NCBI GenBank assembly: GCA_014529385.2
Contig: CM043964.1
Coordinates: 108,414,587 to 108,478,586, forward strand
Direction of reading: 5' to 3'
From: Adiantum capillus-veneris
Taxonomy: Eukaryota; Streptophyta; Polypodiopsida; Polypodiales; Pteridaceae
DNA length: 64,000 bases
The notes under the pieces are model-generated. The model made no database searches, had not been told where the DNA came from, and was given only the letters and a program-made list of their open reading frames with translations. This document shows, piece by piece, positions 25,100 to 38,010 of the stretch (positions within the stretch are counted from its first letter, which is position 1; the number at the start of each line of letters is the position of its first letter). The position numbers and the translations under genes are program-made.

Positions 25100-26690
25100 T
25101 TTAAGGCACCCCGTCTGGCATACATATCAACTAACACGTACGACATCTTTCTCCAAGAGCACCAAGCACGATATCTTTCTCCAAGAACCCTCAATTCATG
25201 TCTGCTGAAAACAGCCTAGAGGTTTCTGGCGTCGCCCTTGTGGAACAAATCCTGCAATCAAGAGAGAGGCCATCGTTTCGTATCAGCCAGAAACTGTCCC
25301 TGTGGGACAAATCTTGCAATCGGTGCATTCTAGCTCTGGACAGGAAGCTTTTCGAGAAGTTCTGGTGCTCTCTAAACTGCACCACGTCTAACAAACATGT
25401 CAATCAAGGCATTGCTTGGCACGACATCTTTTTCAACGACTCCGGACTAACAATATCAACGTAAATTTTTATGCCCATACCAACATTGCATAGAGCACAT
25501 GCTTTCAAGATGCACACCTACGTGATTGCATCAGGAAAGAGGCCCTCGATTTTGCATCCGTTGAAAACAGTGTAAAGATTTTTGACCTTGTCCTGTTGTG
25601 CATATCCCATAATCCATACAGTCCAAGAGAGGATGTTCCAAACAGAGAGCTCCTCAAGCACTTTCTGTGCTATTTGAAGTGCACCAAATTTGGCATACAT
25701 ATCAACCAAGGCAATGCCAAGAACGATATTTTTTTCAACATTCCGTAACTAACAATATCAATGTGAATTTTTATGCACATTTCATCATCTTGCGTAGAGC
25801 CACATGCCTTCAACATGCTTTCGTTGCGCATATCCTGTAATCATTGCATTCCATGAGACGACATTCCAGACATGAATGTCCTCGAGCACTTTGTGTGCTC
25901 CCTAAAGTACACGAGATTTGGCGTACATATCGACCAAGGCATTGTGAAGTATGACATGTTTTTGCAACAACCCGAGACTAACGATATAGAGTGAATTTTG
26001 AAGCCCATATCGGCATCCTACATAGAGCCACATGCCTTCAAGATGCATGCGTAGGTGATTTCATATGGAAAAAGGCCCTCACTTTGCATCAGTCTAGAGA
26101 TTTCTAGCCCTGCTCTTGTTGTGTGTATCCCTTAAGGGCACCACATTTAGCAAACATGTCAACCAAGGCATTGTCAAGCACGATACCCTTTTTCAACAGC
26201 CCTTGAGTAACAATATCAGCAAGAACTTTTATGCCCATATCAGTATCTTGCATATAGCCACATGCCTTTGAGATGCACGAGTATATGATTGCACCTGGAG
26301 AGGAGTCCTCTCTTTGCATCCACCCCTGAAATCAGCCTGGAGCTCTCTGGCCCTACGTTTGTTGTGCATATCTCGTAATCAATGCACTCCAAGAGGCAAC
26401 ATTCTGGATAGAAGGTCCTCAAGAACTTAATTTTTGTGCTTTACAAAGCGCACCGCATTTGGCATACATATCGACCAAGGCATTGCCAAGCACAACAATC
26501 TTTTCCAACAGCCCCTCACTAATAATATCAGAGTAAATTTTTAAGCCCATATCAACATCTTGCGTAGAGTCCCAATCCTTCAAGATGCATGCGTACGTGA
26601 TTGCATATGGACAGAGGCCCTCGCTTCGCATCAGCATCTTGCGTCATTCATACATAGGTGATTGCATTTGGAGAGAGGCCCTCTGCTGAA
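25100..26690 (-). pseudogene. Decayed PPR protein gene(s)
   Basis: On the minus strand, PPR motifs are repeatedly readable in changing frames: VDMYAKFGALQIAQKVLEEL (25518-25709), IIYSCISKACGYMQDTDMGI and then NALVDMFAKCGAL (26104-26319), and ITYACILKDWDSTQDVDMGL and then NALVDMYAKCGAL (26419-26637). Landmarks recur at 25651, 25888 and 26413. PPR proteins bind organellar RNA; here stops and frameshifts occur in every unit, so none is translated whole. The phrasing matches PPR proteins known from ferns (family knowledge, not a search). Confidence 0.85.
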
Positions 26691-29130
26691 AATAGATTGG
26701 CACAACATCCTTTTCTAGTAGCCTTAGACTAAGAGTATCATCGTGAAGTTTTGTGTCTATATCAGCATCTTGCGTAGAGCCACAATGTGCATGCCTTTAA
26801 GATGCACGCATAGGTGATTGTGTCTGGAGATAGGCCCTTGCTACGCACTAGCTGAAAACAGTCCACAGCTTCCTAGCCTTGTCAGGGCATATCCTACGAT
26901 CAGTGCGTTCCACAAGATAAAATTCCGCACACTAACCTTGTAGATTTTCGGCCCTGCTCCTCTTGCGTAACTTGCAATCAATGCACTTCAAGAGACGACA
27001 TCCAGACAAGAAACTCCTCAAGCACTTTTGTGCTCTCTGAAGTGCACCACATTTGGCATACATATTGACCAAGGGATTGCCGAGCACGACATTGAATTTT
27101 TAAGCTCATATCAGCATCATACATAGAACCACATGCCTTCAAGATGCATGCATAGGTGATTCAATCTGGATAGAGACCCTCACTTTGCATCCGCTAAAAA
27201 CAGTCTAGCATAGAGCCACATGCCTCCAAGCTGCACCCGTATGTGATTGCATCAGGAGCTGCTGGAGAGAGGCCCTGGCCTTGCATCTGTTCGCTAAAAA
27301 CAGTATAGAGCTTTCTGGCCTTGCCCTGCTCCTATTGTGCGTGTCCCACAAGCCTGGAGCTTTTTTTGTGTGACTATATCAGCATCTTGCATAGAGCCAC
27401 AATGTGCATGCCTTTAAGATGCACGCGTAGGTGATGCGTCTGGAGATAGGCCCTTGCTACGCACCAGCTGAAAACAGCCCACAACTTCCTAGCCTTATCT
27501 AGGCATATCAACGATCAGTGTGTTCCACAAGATGGCATCCCGCACACTAACCTTGTAGAATGTTGGCCCTGCTCCTGTTGCGTATCCCACAATCAATGCA
27601 CTCCAAGAGACGACATCTAGACGAGAAACTCCTCAAGCACTTTTGTGCTCTCTGAAGTGCACCACATTTGACATACATATCGACCAAGGGATTGCCAAGC
27701 ACGGAATTGAATTTTTAAGCTCATATCATCATCATGCATAGATCCACATGCCTTCAATATGCACGCGTAGGTGATTCCATCTGGATAGAGACCCTCACTT
27801 TGCATCCACTAAAAACAGTGTAGCGTAAAGCCACATGCCTCCATGCATCAGGAGCTGCAGGAGAGAGACCCTGGCTTTGCATCTGTTCGCTAAAAACAGT
27901 GTAGAGCTTTCTGGCCCTGCCCTGCTCCTATTGTGTGTATCTCGCAAGCCTGGAGCTTTTTTTTTGTCTCTATATCAGCATCTTGTGTAGAGCCACAATG
28001 TGCATGCCTTTAAGATGTACACATAGGTGATTGCGTCTCGAGATAGGCCCTTGCTACGCACCAGCTGAAAACAGCCCACAACTTCCTAGCCTTGTCTGGT
28101 CATATCCTCCGTGATCAGTACATTCCACAAGATGACATCCCGCACACTAACCTTGTAGATTTTTGGCCATGTTCCTCTTGTGTAACCTGCAATCAATGCA
28201 CTCCAAGAGACGATATCTGGACAAGAAACTCCTCAAGCACTTTTGTGCTCTCTGAAGTGCACCACATTTGACATACATATCGACCAAGGGATTGCCAAGT
28301 ACGACATTGAATTTTTAAGCTCATATCAGCATCATGCATAGAGCCACATGCCTTCAAGATGCACGCGTAGGTGATTCCATCTGGATAGAGACCCTCACTT
28401 TGCATCCGCTAAAAACAGTGTAGCGTAAAGACACATGCCTCCAAGCTGCACCCGTATTTGATTGCATCAGGAGCTGCAGGAGAGAGGCCTTGGCTTTGCA
28501 TCTGTTCGCTAAAAACAGTGTAGAGATTTTTGGCCCTGCCGTGCTCCTATTGTGCGTATCCCACAAGCCTGGAGCTTCTTTTGTGTGACTATATTAGCAT
28601 CTTGCGTAGAGCCACAATGTGCATTCCTTTAAGATGCACACGTAGGTGACTGCGTCTGGAGATAGGCCCTTGCTACGCACCAGCTGAAAACAGTCCACAG
28701 CTTCCTAGCCTTGTCTGGGCATATCTTGCGATTAGTGCGTTCCACAAGATGACATCCCGCACATGACTAACCTTGTAGATTTTTGTCCTTGCTCTTGTTG
28801 CGTGTCCCGCAATCAATCCACTCCAAGAGACAACATCCGGACAAGAAACTCCTCAAACACTTTTGTGCTATCTGAAGTGCACCACATTTGGCATACATAT
28901 CGACCAAGGGATTGCCAAGGACGACATTGGTTTTTTAAGCTCATATCAGCATCATGCAATATAGAGCCACATGCCTTCAAGATGCACACGTAGGTGATTC
29001 CATCTGGATAGAGACCCTCACTTTGCATCCGCTAAAAACAGTGTAGCGTAAAGCCGCCTTGAAGCTGCACCCATATGTGATTGCATCAGAGAGAGGCCCT
29101 GGCTTTGCATCCTATTGTGTGTATCCATCC
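26691..29130 (-). pseudogene. Tandem array of four ~600-620 bp degenerate PPR units
   Basis: Two independent landmarks recur with the same spacing. 'ctcctcaa(g/a)cacttttgtgct' is at about 27014, 27629, 28229 and 28849 (615, 600, 620 bp). 'gccacaatgtgcat' is at about 26779, 27396, 27992 and 28611 (617, 596, 619 bp). Each unit translates on the minus strand to about two PPR motifs (MQSEGLYPDGITYACILKAC; SLGRYVCQMWCTSESTK in a shifted frame). Frames 27617-27805, 28193-28405 and 28813-29028 are the best preserved. The units share lesions, so duplication followed decay. Confidence 0.85.
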
Positions 29131-29295
29131 CGCAGGCCTGGAGCTTTTTGGCCATGCTCGTGCAATCCTCTCCTCTCCCTCTGCTAAAAATAGTGTAGAG
29201 CTTTGTGGCCCTACCCTGCTCCTATTCTGTGTATCCTGCAAGCCTGGAGCTTTTTGGCCATGCTCGTGCAATCCTCTCTTCTCCCTTTGCTGTTG
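29120..29295. repeat. Direct duplication of ~65 bp at the end of the PPR array
   Basis: 'gcctggagctttttggccat' followed by 'gctcgtgcaatcctct' occurs at about 29138 and again about 103 bp later. It is derived from the PPR unit edge. Confidence 0.7.
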
Positions 29296-29454
29296 CTACC
29301 TTTCGGAACTTTTTTTTAATCTTATTATTTCTGCACCATCGTTTTTCAACTTCTCTGTCCAATGAAAACCAACGAGCTGGACTGCCTCTCCTTTCAGGGT
29401 TTCCAAAATCGCTCTTAGATAATCAAGGTAAAGATTGTGTTCTCTACTCAACAT

Positions 29455-29784
29455 CTAGTACATCAACAAATTTCCAATCAAAGGATAGAATTCGCAATAA
29501 CATGATACAACCTTATGACATGAAATATCCCTGTTGTCATTCACCTCTGCATTGATGAGCAATGGCTCCACCTCACCTTGTTTCCTGCTTCGCCGGCTGT
29601 AAACTCTCTTCAAATCAGGGACAAACTTTATTGCCTTGGTCATGATGCTGTCAGAAGGGGCGCACAATCCAAAATCAAGTGGTTTGATGGACGAAGTTTG
29701 CAATGCCTCTAAAGGTGAAACAGATCCACTAACCTTCACCTTGGTTGCATCGGTTAGGGTTTTGTGTTTTTTGGCCTGTCTCAA
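29455..29784 (-). other. Unrecognised 109-codon ORF
   Basis: Minus-strand frame beginning MRQAKKHKTLTDATKVKVSG, with a basic segment RVYSRRSRKQ. Composition is protein-like and the frame is open further upstream (SSSRSL before the Met). I do not recognise it. It could be an exon of a host gene or chance. Confidence 0.3.
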
Positions 29785-29876
29785 TGACCGAGAAGATGAT
29801 GCATCTTTTGTTTTATCATCACATTGTGCAGTATGATCACTGAACTTACTGCTCTCTCAGACGCACGCGTAGGTGC

Positions 29877-29879
<3 letters not shown>

Positions 29880-29970
<91 letters not shown>
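29880..29970. repeat. (CT)n microsatellite
   Basis: About 90 bp of CT. A PPR-like remnant follows on its right (29971-30060, 'cagccttagactaacaatat', as in the PPR units), so the tract sits inside the PPR relic. Confidence 0.97.
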
Positions 29971-29974
<4 letters not shown>

Positions 29975-30055
29975 CTTAGACTAACAATATCATTGTGAAC
30001 TTTTTTACCTTCATTATTTTTGGTGTCTATACTAGCATCTTGCGTACAGTTTAAG
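29971..30055 (-). pseudogene. PPR unit remnant
   Basis: Resembles 25970-26050 and 26195-26280 ('ctaacaatatca...gaacttttt', 'agcatcttgcgta'). It joins directly to the receptor-kinase sequence on the other strand, so the kinase gene has lost its own 5' end here. Confidence 0.55.
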
Positions 30056-32210
<2,155 letters not shown>

Positions 32211-32388
32211 AAGAAGCCCTCAAAGGGGCAGCCTCAACAGGCAGAAGACCTTCTGGAAAAGGTAAAAGAGGCCATCTCCTGTGGTAAGAATTCGAAGATA
32301 AATCAGATAGAGGTTACATACTTTTAGCTAATGTGTCTTCAACGCATCTCCGCCTCGCTCGACTGAGGAATCACAGCCCATGCAGCAG

Positions 32389-32391
<3 letters not shown>
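32211..32391. other. Spacer after the kinase fragment
   Basis: 180 bp. 'gaaagaagccctcaaagg' and what follows could be a scrap of a kinase C-terminal region, but I cannot align it with confidence. Confidence 0.2.

Positions 32392-32464
<73 letters not shown>
32392..32464. repeat. (CT)n microsatellite
   Basis: About 73 bp of CT. Confidence 0.97.
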
Positions 32465-32466
<2 letters not shown>

Positions 32467-32555
32467 GCAGTAGCATGGAGAAAAAAAATGAGTACCTGTC
32501 TTCTGTCGTCTTCTGCTATGCGTGAGTACCTGTCTTTTGCTCTGCGTCGTCAATT

Positions 32556-32556
<1 letters not shown>

Positions 32557-32600
<44 letters not shown>
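32557..32600. repeat. (CT)n microsatellite
   Basis: About 44 bp of CT. The sequence between this and the preceding tract is a short unique spacer with 'gagtacctgtcttctg' and a near copy 'gagtacctgtcttttg'. Confidence 0.97.
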
Positions 32601-32604
<4 letters not shown>

Positions 32605-32877
32605 CTATGTATGCGTGCGCTGCTTACTTTCTTGCACGGTAAGAACAACGCTGCTATATAAGGTGGTGGCTGCTTTTCTAAGGTGGTAGCTGCGCGTGCT
32701 TTACTACATATTTTTTTAGCATGCCCTTTTTTTACCACCATTTTTACCTTGTTTTACGACCAGCGTCATCTTCACCAACGTCATCTCCTCCAATGAGGTG
32801 TTGCCAAGTGGCCTAGTTCTCCTTGCAGGTTTGTAAAAACCGATATTAGATAATCAAGGTAAAAAAAGACAAAAAGA

Positions 32878-32980
32878 CTTGCTCACTCTTATTATAAGTA
32901 GAACACTCCATAATACACCCTTGCTCACTCATATTATAAGTAGAACACTTATAATACCCCCTTGCTCACTCTTATTTAAA
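32878..32980. repeat. 2.5-copy tandem repeat of ~42 bp
   Basis: 'cttgctcact' starts at 32878, 32920 and 32961, each time followed by 'c(t/a)tatt'. The first two copies share 'ataagtagaacact'. Confidence 0.8.
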
Positions 32981-33002
32981 TTTCACGTCCCTATCTCAAT
33001 CT

Positions 33003-33187
33003 GAAACAAGTCAAGTTAAAAATCAACATCAATGTCAGTTGAGCTCCTACATGTTCTACCACATAAGAACATAGAAATCTACTTTAGGAATGTTCAATTT
33101 GAAACAAGTCAAGCGATGCTAACATTAAAAATTAACATCAATGTCAGTTAAGCTCCTACATGTTCTACCACATAAGAACATAGAAAT
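33003..33187. repeat. Tandem duplication of ~98 bp
   Basis: 'gaaacaagtcaag' followed by 'aacatcaatgtcagtt' and 'cctacatgttctaccacata' occurs at 33003-33078 and 33101-33187, with a short unique piece in between. Confidence 0.85.
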
Positions 33188-33389
33188 GATAGTAGGAAAT
33201 GGCATGCAATTGTTAAATTGTTACTCACCCACTAGACACGCTACAAAAATGGTACGTTGTCGTGCCGTGGCACGTGCATGGTGGGAACGAAAGCTAAGCA
33301 CTACAATATTATGGATTTTATGTGTACACCTTAAGTGTGCATAAGTATATGCATTTTCCATTTAGCATGCAAAAAGCTAGTCGAAGTCG

Positions 33390-34200
33390 GATGTATCACT
33401 CTTGTTGGGAATGGGCTTCGATCCTGGGCTTCTTTGTGAACCTCTTCTTGGAGCCATGATAAAATGAACCTATAAAACATACCTCCTATCTACTAGGCAT
33501 CCTAGGTGGCATATGACATGTATAGCATGGCCAAAAGTGGCCTTAGTCATAGTATACCCCATGAGGTGTCATTCTACACATAGTAGGTGCACTTTGGAAT
33601 GATTATGGACCTAGAAAAATCCCTTAGAAAAGTGGTTACGAGTTTGTTTGATGCCATCCATAATGTATGCCAAGCTCTCTCTCAATTTTTTATAAAGCTA
33701 CTCTTGGAGACTCATGGCGGCAAGGAGAAGATATTTGGAGAAAAATCTAGAAGAACCTCTAGATATTTCTTGAAGAGAAAGAGCTAGAAACTTTGAAGAT
33801 AATTTCAAGATATTTTTGAAAAGGGAGACACTTGTCACACAAATCCCTTAGATATTTCTAAGAAAATATCTTCTTCAAGAGGCAACCTCACCTATAAATA
33901 GAGCCTCTTGCTCCTCACTTGGGCATTAAGCAAACCATCAAGCAATCAAGCGCTCAAGCAAACCCCATAATCAAGCCGCTCTATCAAGCCATCACCCAAC
34001 CTCCTAGCCATCTCCGTGAGGAAAACTTTCTCTCAATTTTAGCCCAACACATCTTGAGCTTGCTACTTCATGCCTCAAGCCTTCTATCTCCACACTTGTA
34101 ATACTCATACACTCTATGTAACCTTCTTTCATCAATAAAGACGCATTGTTGGTGGCTTGCAAACGGTGTTGGGGACTACTACGCATCATCTACTTCATCA
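33390..34200 (+). repeat. LTR-like block with TATA box and polyadenylation signal
   Basis: CCTATAAATAGAGCCTCTTG near 33892 is a strong plant TATA box. About 240 bp downstream, 'tttcatcaataaagacg' near 34130 carries AATAAA. The spacing and the following 'ttggtggcttgcaaacggtg' are typical of plant LTRs (U3-R-U5), and no gene follows. I could not place exact TG/CA ends, a PBS or a target-site duplication, so a lone host promoter cannot be excluded. Confidence 0.5.
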
Positions 34201-35423
34201 AGTTGGCTACAATACCACAAAGTCTTGAGGTGTGCTTCACTTCTTTGGCTTGAGATTGTGTTGGTCTTTGTGTGTTGGTTGTCTCTCTTATCTCTTTCCT
34301 CCATTGTTTGACTGCTTTCTGAGCTTTCTTAGATGAATAACCCCAATGGTGTCACTTTTCAACCCTTTCACTCTGTGCAAAATATCAGAATTAACATTTA
34401 TATTAGCCGTAAAATCCACTTCCAATAGAGAATTGTGTTACTCTTTGGGCCGGAAAGACTGCAAGAAATTCTTCTTTCTCCACATCCACTTATTTTGCCA
34501 CTACTAGACTACTCTAATTCTTTCGATGTGCACATATTTATTCTCCTCTAGGGGTTGAGTCTTGCTTTCTTAATATTACTATGAACCAAGAAGACTTGTA
34601 CACACGGCTCACTCCTATCGTTAGGCAAAATATCTGCATCTTTGTAAGCACTAAGTTACAGTTTCAAAGAACCATTCGCAGTCTATTTGGATCACAACAA
34701 CTTGCTGTTATAAATGCATCAGTGAACCCTTTCATCTTACCTTAGATTAGATACGATCAAAGCCTTGACATTTTCATCTTTGTTTTGTTTTGAGGGTTTC
34801 ACGTGTGCGTATGTGTGTGTCTGTGTGTAAGATTCCAATGGCTACACACAATGTATTTGCTACAAACACTAAGCTTTCTTAAGTGAAAAGCTTCACAGTC
34901 TCCCCACAAACCCTCACAGCTAGAGGCCCGGCGCCTTCTTGGCAAGACCACCAACTCTTTGACAACGCGTCTGCGAATATGTTCATTTGTATGTGAGAAA
35001 TGGCAGGATAAATAGACATGACGATACAAAAATGAAAATTTTCTTATAATTCTCAAAGGATTTGGATAGACATGTGTGTACATATATGCCTAAAATTTTT
35101 CAAGAAAGGAAGCTTCTCCTCAATAACAAGAGGATCACAAGGACAACTTTATACTACAAGATGCATGGTTTCTAAATCTCCCTGTGTATCTTCTTCCCAT
35201 GGTCAATGACTTCTCTCTTCTAAGATTCATACTTAAATTATTCAATATAGAACACTTTCGTTGCATTCCATTGGCAATCCATCTCTAAAATCTTTACTAT
35301 GATGTGTTAGCACATAAAAAAGCTTCCTACTTAAGCAATGTTTTTGAGACACTCCAATCACTACTAGTGGTGTTTCAAAGAAAAGAGTTGGGCTTGTCCA
35401 GTGCTAAAAACAACATCCATATG
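34201..35423. other. Intergenic DNA, nothing recognised
   Basis: 1.2 kb with a short GT-rich stretch at about 34800-34830 and no coding domain. Confidence 0.4.
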
Positions 35424-35849
35424 CATTAGGAAAAATTTGGACTCACAAAGGGGCCCTTTAAGGAGTTTGACTTTATCTCTCTCTACCAAAACGCTTGCAA
35501 ATAAACTCCAAAGTTGGCGGAGGTTTGATAGTTAGAATGTCCTCTTCAAGCTCTATCTACTGATATATAGCACGCCATGAGATTCCTCATATTTTAGAAG
35601 ATTCTTTTTTTGATTCACTTAGATTCACATCATAGGTGAATCAAAAAAAGAATCTTCTAAAATATGAGGAATCTCATGGCGTGCTATATATCAGTAGAAA
35701 GAGCTTGAAAAGGACATTCTTACTGTCAAACCTCCGCCAACTTTGGAGTTTATTTGAAAAAATTTATCCATGCGCCCGTTTTGGTAGAGAGAGATAAAGT
35801 CAAACTCCTTAAAGGGCCCCTAATTTGTGAGTCCAAACTTTGCCTAATG
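35424..35849. repeat. Long inverted repeat (hairpin / foldback element)
   Basis: Left arm 35424-35618 and right arm 35636-35849 are near-perfect reverse complements around a 17-base loop (35619-35635). The inner part (AGAAGATTCTTTTTTTGATT and beyond) pairs perfectly; the right arm has an extra about 20 bases near 35755-35780. The outer ends are CATTAGG / CCTAATG. No coding sequence. A foldback MITE or a small-RNA hairpin precursor are the two plausible readings. No target-site duplication is evident. Confidence 0.9.
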
Positions 35850-36239
35850 TGTCGAGTCTTGGGAATCAAAATTAGTATTCTCACATATAGTAGAGTGTCA
35901 ACGGATATTCATTGACGAGGCATACAATAAACAATATAACTACATAAAATAGAGTATTCTAGAGAGATGGTCTTTGATAAGGTAGAGTAATGTAGAGAGA
36001 TGATCATTCATGAGGCTTTAATAATTGAGACAAAATGCAGGAGACATCAAAAGAAAGTCATTACTTGGTAGTCCTAATGAGGTTTTTCATTCTTGGAGTG
36101 AGCCACTTTGCCCACATTCAACCCTTAGGATGCTTGAAATTTGGTTTGTAGAAAAGCAGATGATGGATCTATAAATAGTGTAGAGTTTAATTTAAGTTTT
36201 AATTTGGGTGCTTTACACGGCTAAGTGTAATTAAAACAC
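35850..36239. other. AT-rich spacer, nothing recognised
   Basis: About 390 bp without open frame or clear repeat. Confidence 0.4.
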
Positions 36240-36325
36240 TTAACTATGCATTTCCTAATGGCTTCAAAAAAATTAAAAGGTATTCCTAATTTAAAAATTC
36301 TCTCAACAACAACAAAAATAATACG

Positions 36326-36381
<56 letters not shown>

Positions 36382-37135
36382 CACTTTAAAGAAAAGAAAA
36401 CGTTAAAGAAAAATGGAGAAGAAAAACACAAATGGACCAATGGGAAGTCAACCACCTCTTTATATGGACACAAAAAGTCTTTTGCCTTTCCACCTTTGTA
36501 TATCTTTTGACTTTTCACTTTCATGTGTCTTTTCATTTCCTAAACATACTCTTTACATATGCACTTAAGATGTTTCGAAAGAATTTTTATTCTTTTGAGA
36601 TTGGGGAGACCTAATGCCTCCAAAAAAGTAAAAGGATTTCCTAATGGTTCTAAAAAAATTAAAAAGCTTTCCTAACGGCTTGAATGGCTTGAAAACACTA
36701 GAGGAAAGAAAATCAAGAAGAAAAACACAAATGTATAAGGTGCATTTGACCATCTCTATTTATATGCACACAAACTTTTTTTGACTTTCCACCTCCATGG
36801 TCTTTGCATTTCCTAAACTCACCCTTCACTTATGCACTCGAGATGTTTTGAAAGAATTTTTAGTTTTCCGAGATAGGGGAGATCTAATGGCTCCAAAACA
36901 AATAAATTCACTCCCTATATAGTGCAAAGAAACTCTAAAGAGAAGAAAAACGCTAAAAGAAAGGTGATGAATACAAATGTGTCAATGCACGTTGCCCACT
37001 ATTTAGGGACAAGAGAAATCATTTGGATTTCTATTTCCATTGGGCTTTTCATTTCCTAAACCACCCACCCTTCAGTTATGCATTTGAAATGTTTTGAAAG
37101 GATTTTTTTTTTTTGAGATCGGGGAGGCCTCCTAC
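36240..37135. repeat. Three-copy degenerate tandem repeat of ~250-300 bp
   Basis: Shared blocks recur in order. 'aca-caaatg' blocks are near 36427, 36727 and 36975. 'cctaaac' + 'atgcac' blocks and 'gatgtttcgaaagaattttt' are at 36570, 36841 and 37088, followed by 'gagat(t/a/c)ggggag'. Copy 1 holds a (GA)n microsatellite at 36329-36379. Non-coding. Confidence 0.7.
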
Positions 37136-37362
37136 AATGAACAAAAAAGCTCAAATGTCATGTCTATGAATGCCACATTGCTGTCCATCCACCATATCCA
37201 ATTTACCTCCGGATGTGACAACATGAGCTTTGGGAAGCTTGGACCAGCAATCTGCCATCTCACCATCAAGAAGTGCCATGTTGTAGAAGATGCAGATTCC
37301 ATGGAAACAACTTGTTCTTGGTGAATCACAGGAGGAGGTGGTCGCCAAGGGGATTTCGACAT
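37132..37362 (-). pseudogene. GT34 glycosyltransferase (xyloglucan xylosyltransferase-like) fragment
   Basis: One minus-strand frame reads CIFYNMALLDGEMADCWSKL and, after a 1-base shift, the next reads KLMLSHPEVNWIWWMDSNVA and then FIDMTFEL. These are the core signature of GT34 (galactosyl transferase GMA12/MNN10) enzymes, which add xylose or galactose to hemicelluloses in the Golgi. The metal-binding D-x-D (DSD in the family) is DSN here. Only this core survives, frameshifted and without N- or C-terminal parts. Confidence 0.82.
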
Positions 37363-37410
37363 GGTTTGGGGTTGGACCCGGTGACGAGGAGGATGTTGGG
37401 ATGCAATCGA

Positions 37411-37665
37411 CTATTGAAATATTGGCATGAGCGTGTCCAACGGTTGTTTTGAGAGAACCAAATCTACCTTTGCTGATCCCAATCTATGATTTTGGCACCC
37501 AAACAAGCACAATTTCTTGGTTGCTTGATGACCACCAGAGCTGGAAGCTGCTCTTTTAATGGATGCAAGAGGGGGTGCTAATCCACCATTAATCTCTTCT
37601 TTTGCATAACCACTAATGAGATTGTCCTTTTGGCTTAACAAGGAAGAGGGTGTGTACAAGATCAT
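37411..37665 (-). other. Unrecognised minus-strand ORF next to the GT34 fragment
   Basis: 84 codons, beginning MILYTPSSLLSQKDNLISGY. No family recognised; it lies upstream of the GT34 core on the same strand and could be unrelated. Confidence 0.2.
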
Positions 37666-37789
37666 ATTGGGTTTCTACACAACACCATCAATTCTCTTCA
37701 ATGGGCCATATTTGATGATGAAGAAGAAAATCTGAGAAGAGAGAATGGTGAATTGAATGATGGAATGCAACAAAGATTTTACAGTAGAT

Positions 37790-38010
37790 CTATGCTTGCA
37801 TCTTGAACACATGTGGTACTATGTAGAAGGCAAAGAAGGGCAAACATATAATCAACAATCTATGTAGAATGTAGAGAATGGCAAACATAAAATCAACAAT
37901 CTATGTTGTGCTTGACACTGCCTTGGTCGACATGTATGCCAAATGTGGCAAGGCCAAGAAGCCCCAGGCTATTCTCAACCACTATGAAACGAGGGCCTAT
38001 GAGTTGATGA
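37790..38010 (+). pseudogene. PPR motif fragment (plus strand)
   Basis: Reads as CILNTCGTM...KAKKGKHIINNL, then VLDTALVDMYAKCGKAKKPQ (37906-37965). An internal near-duplication of about 45 bp ('gcaaacat(at)aatcaacaatctatgt', at 37832 and 37880) breaks the frame. Confidence 0.7.

Noticed and set aside
26691-29130. CRISPR-like regular repetition
   Set aside because: The 600-620 bp period and PPR translation identify a tandem pseudogene array in a plant genome.
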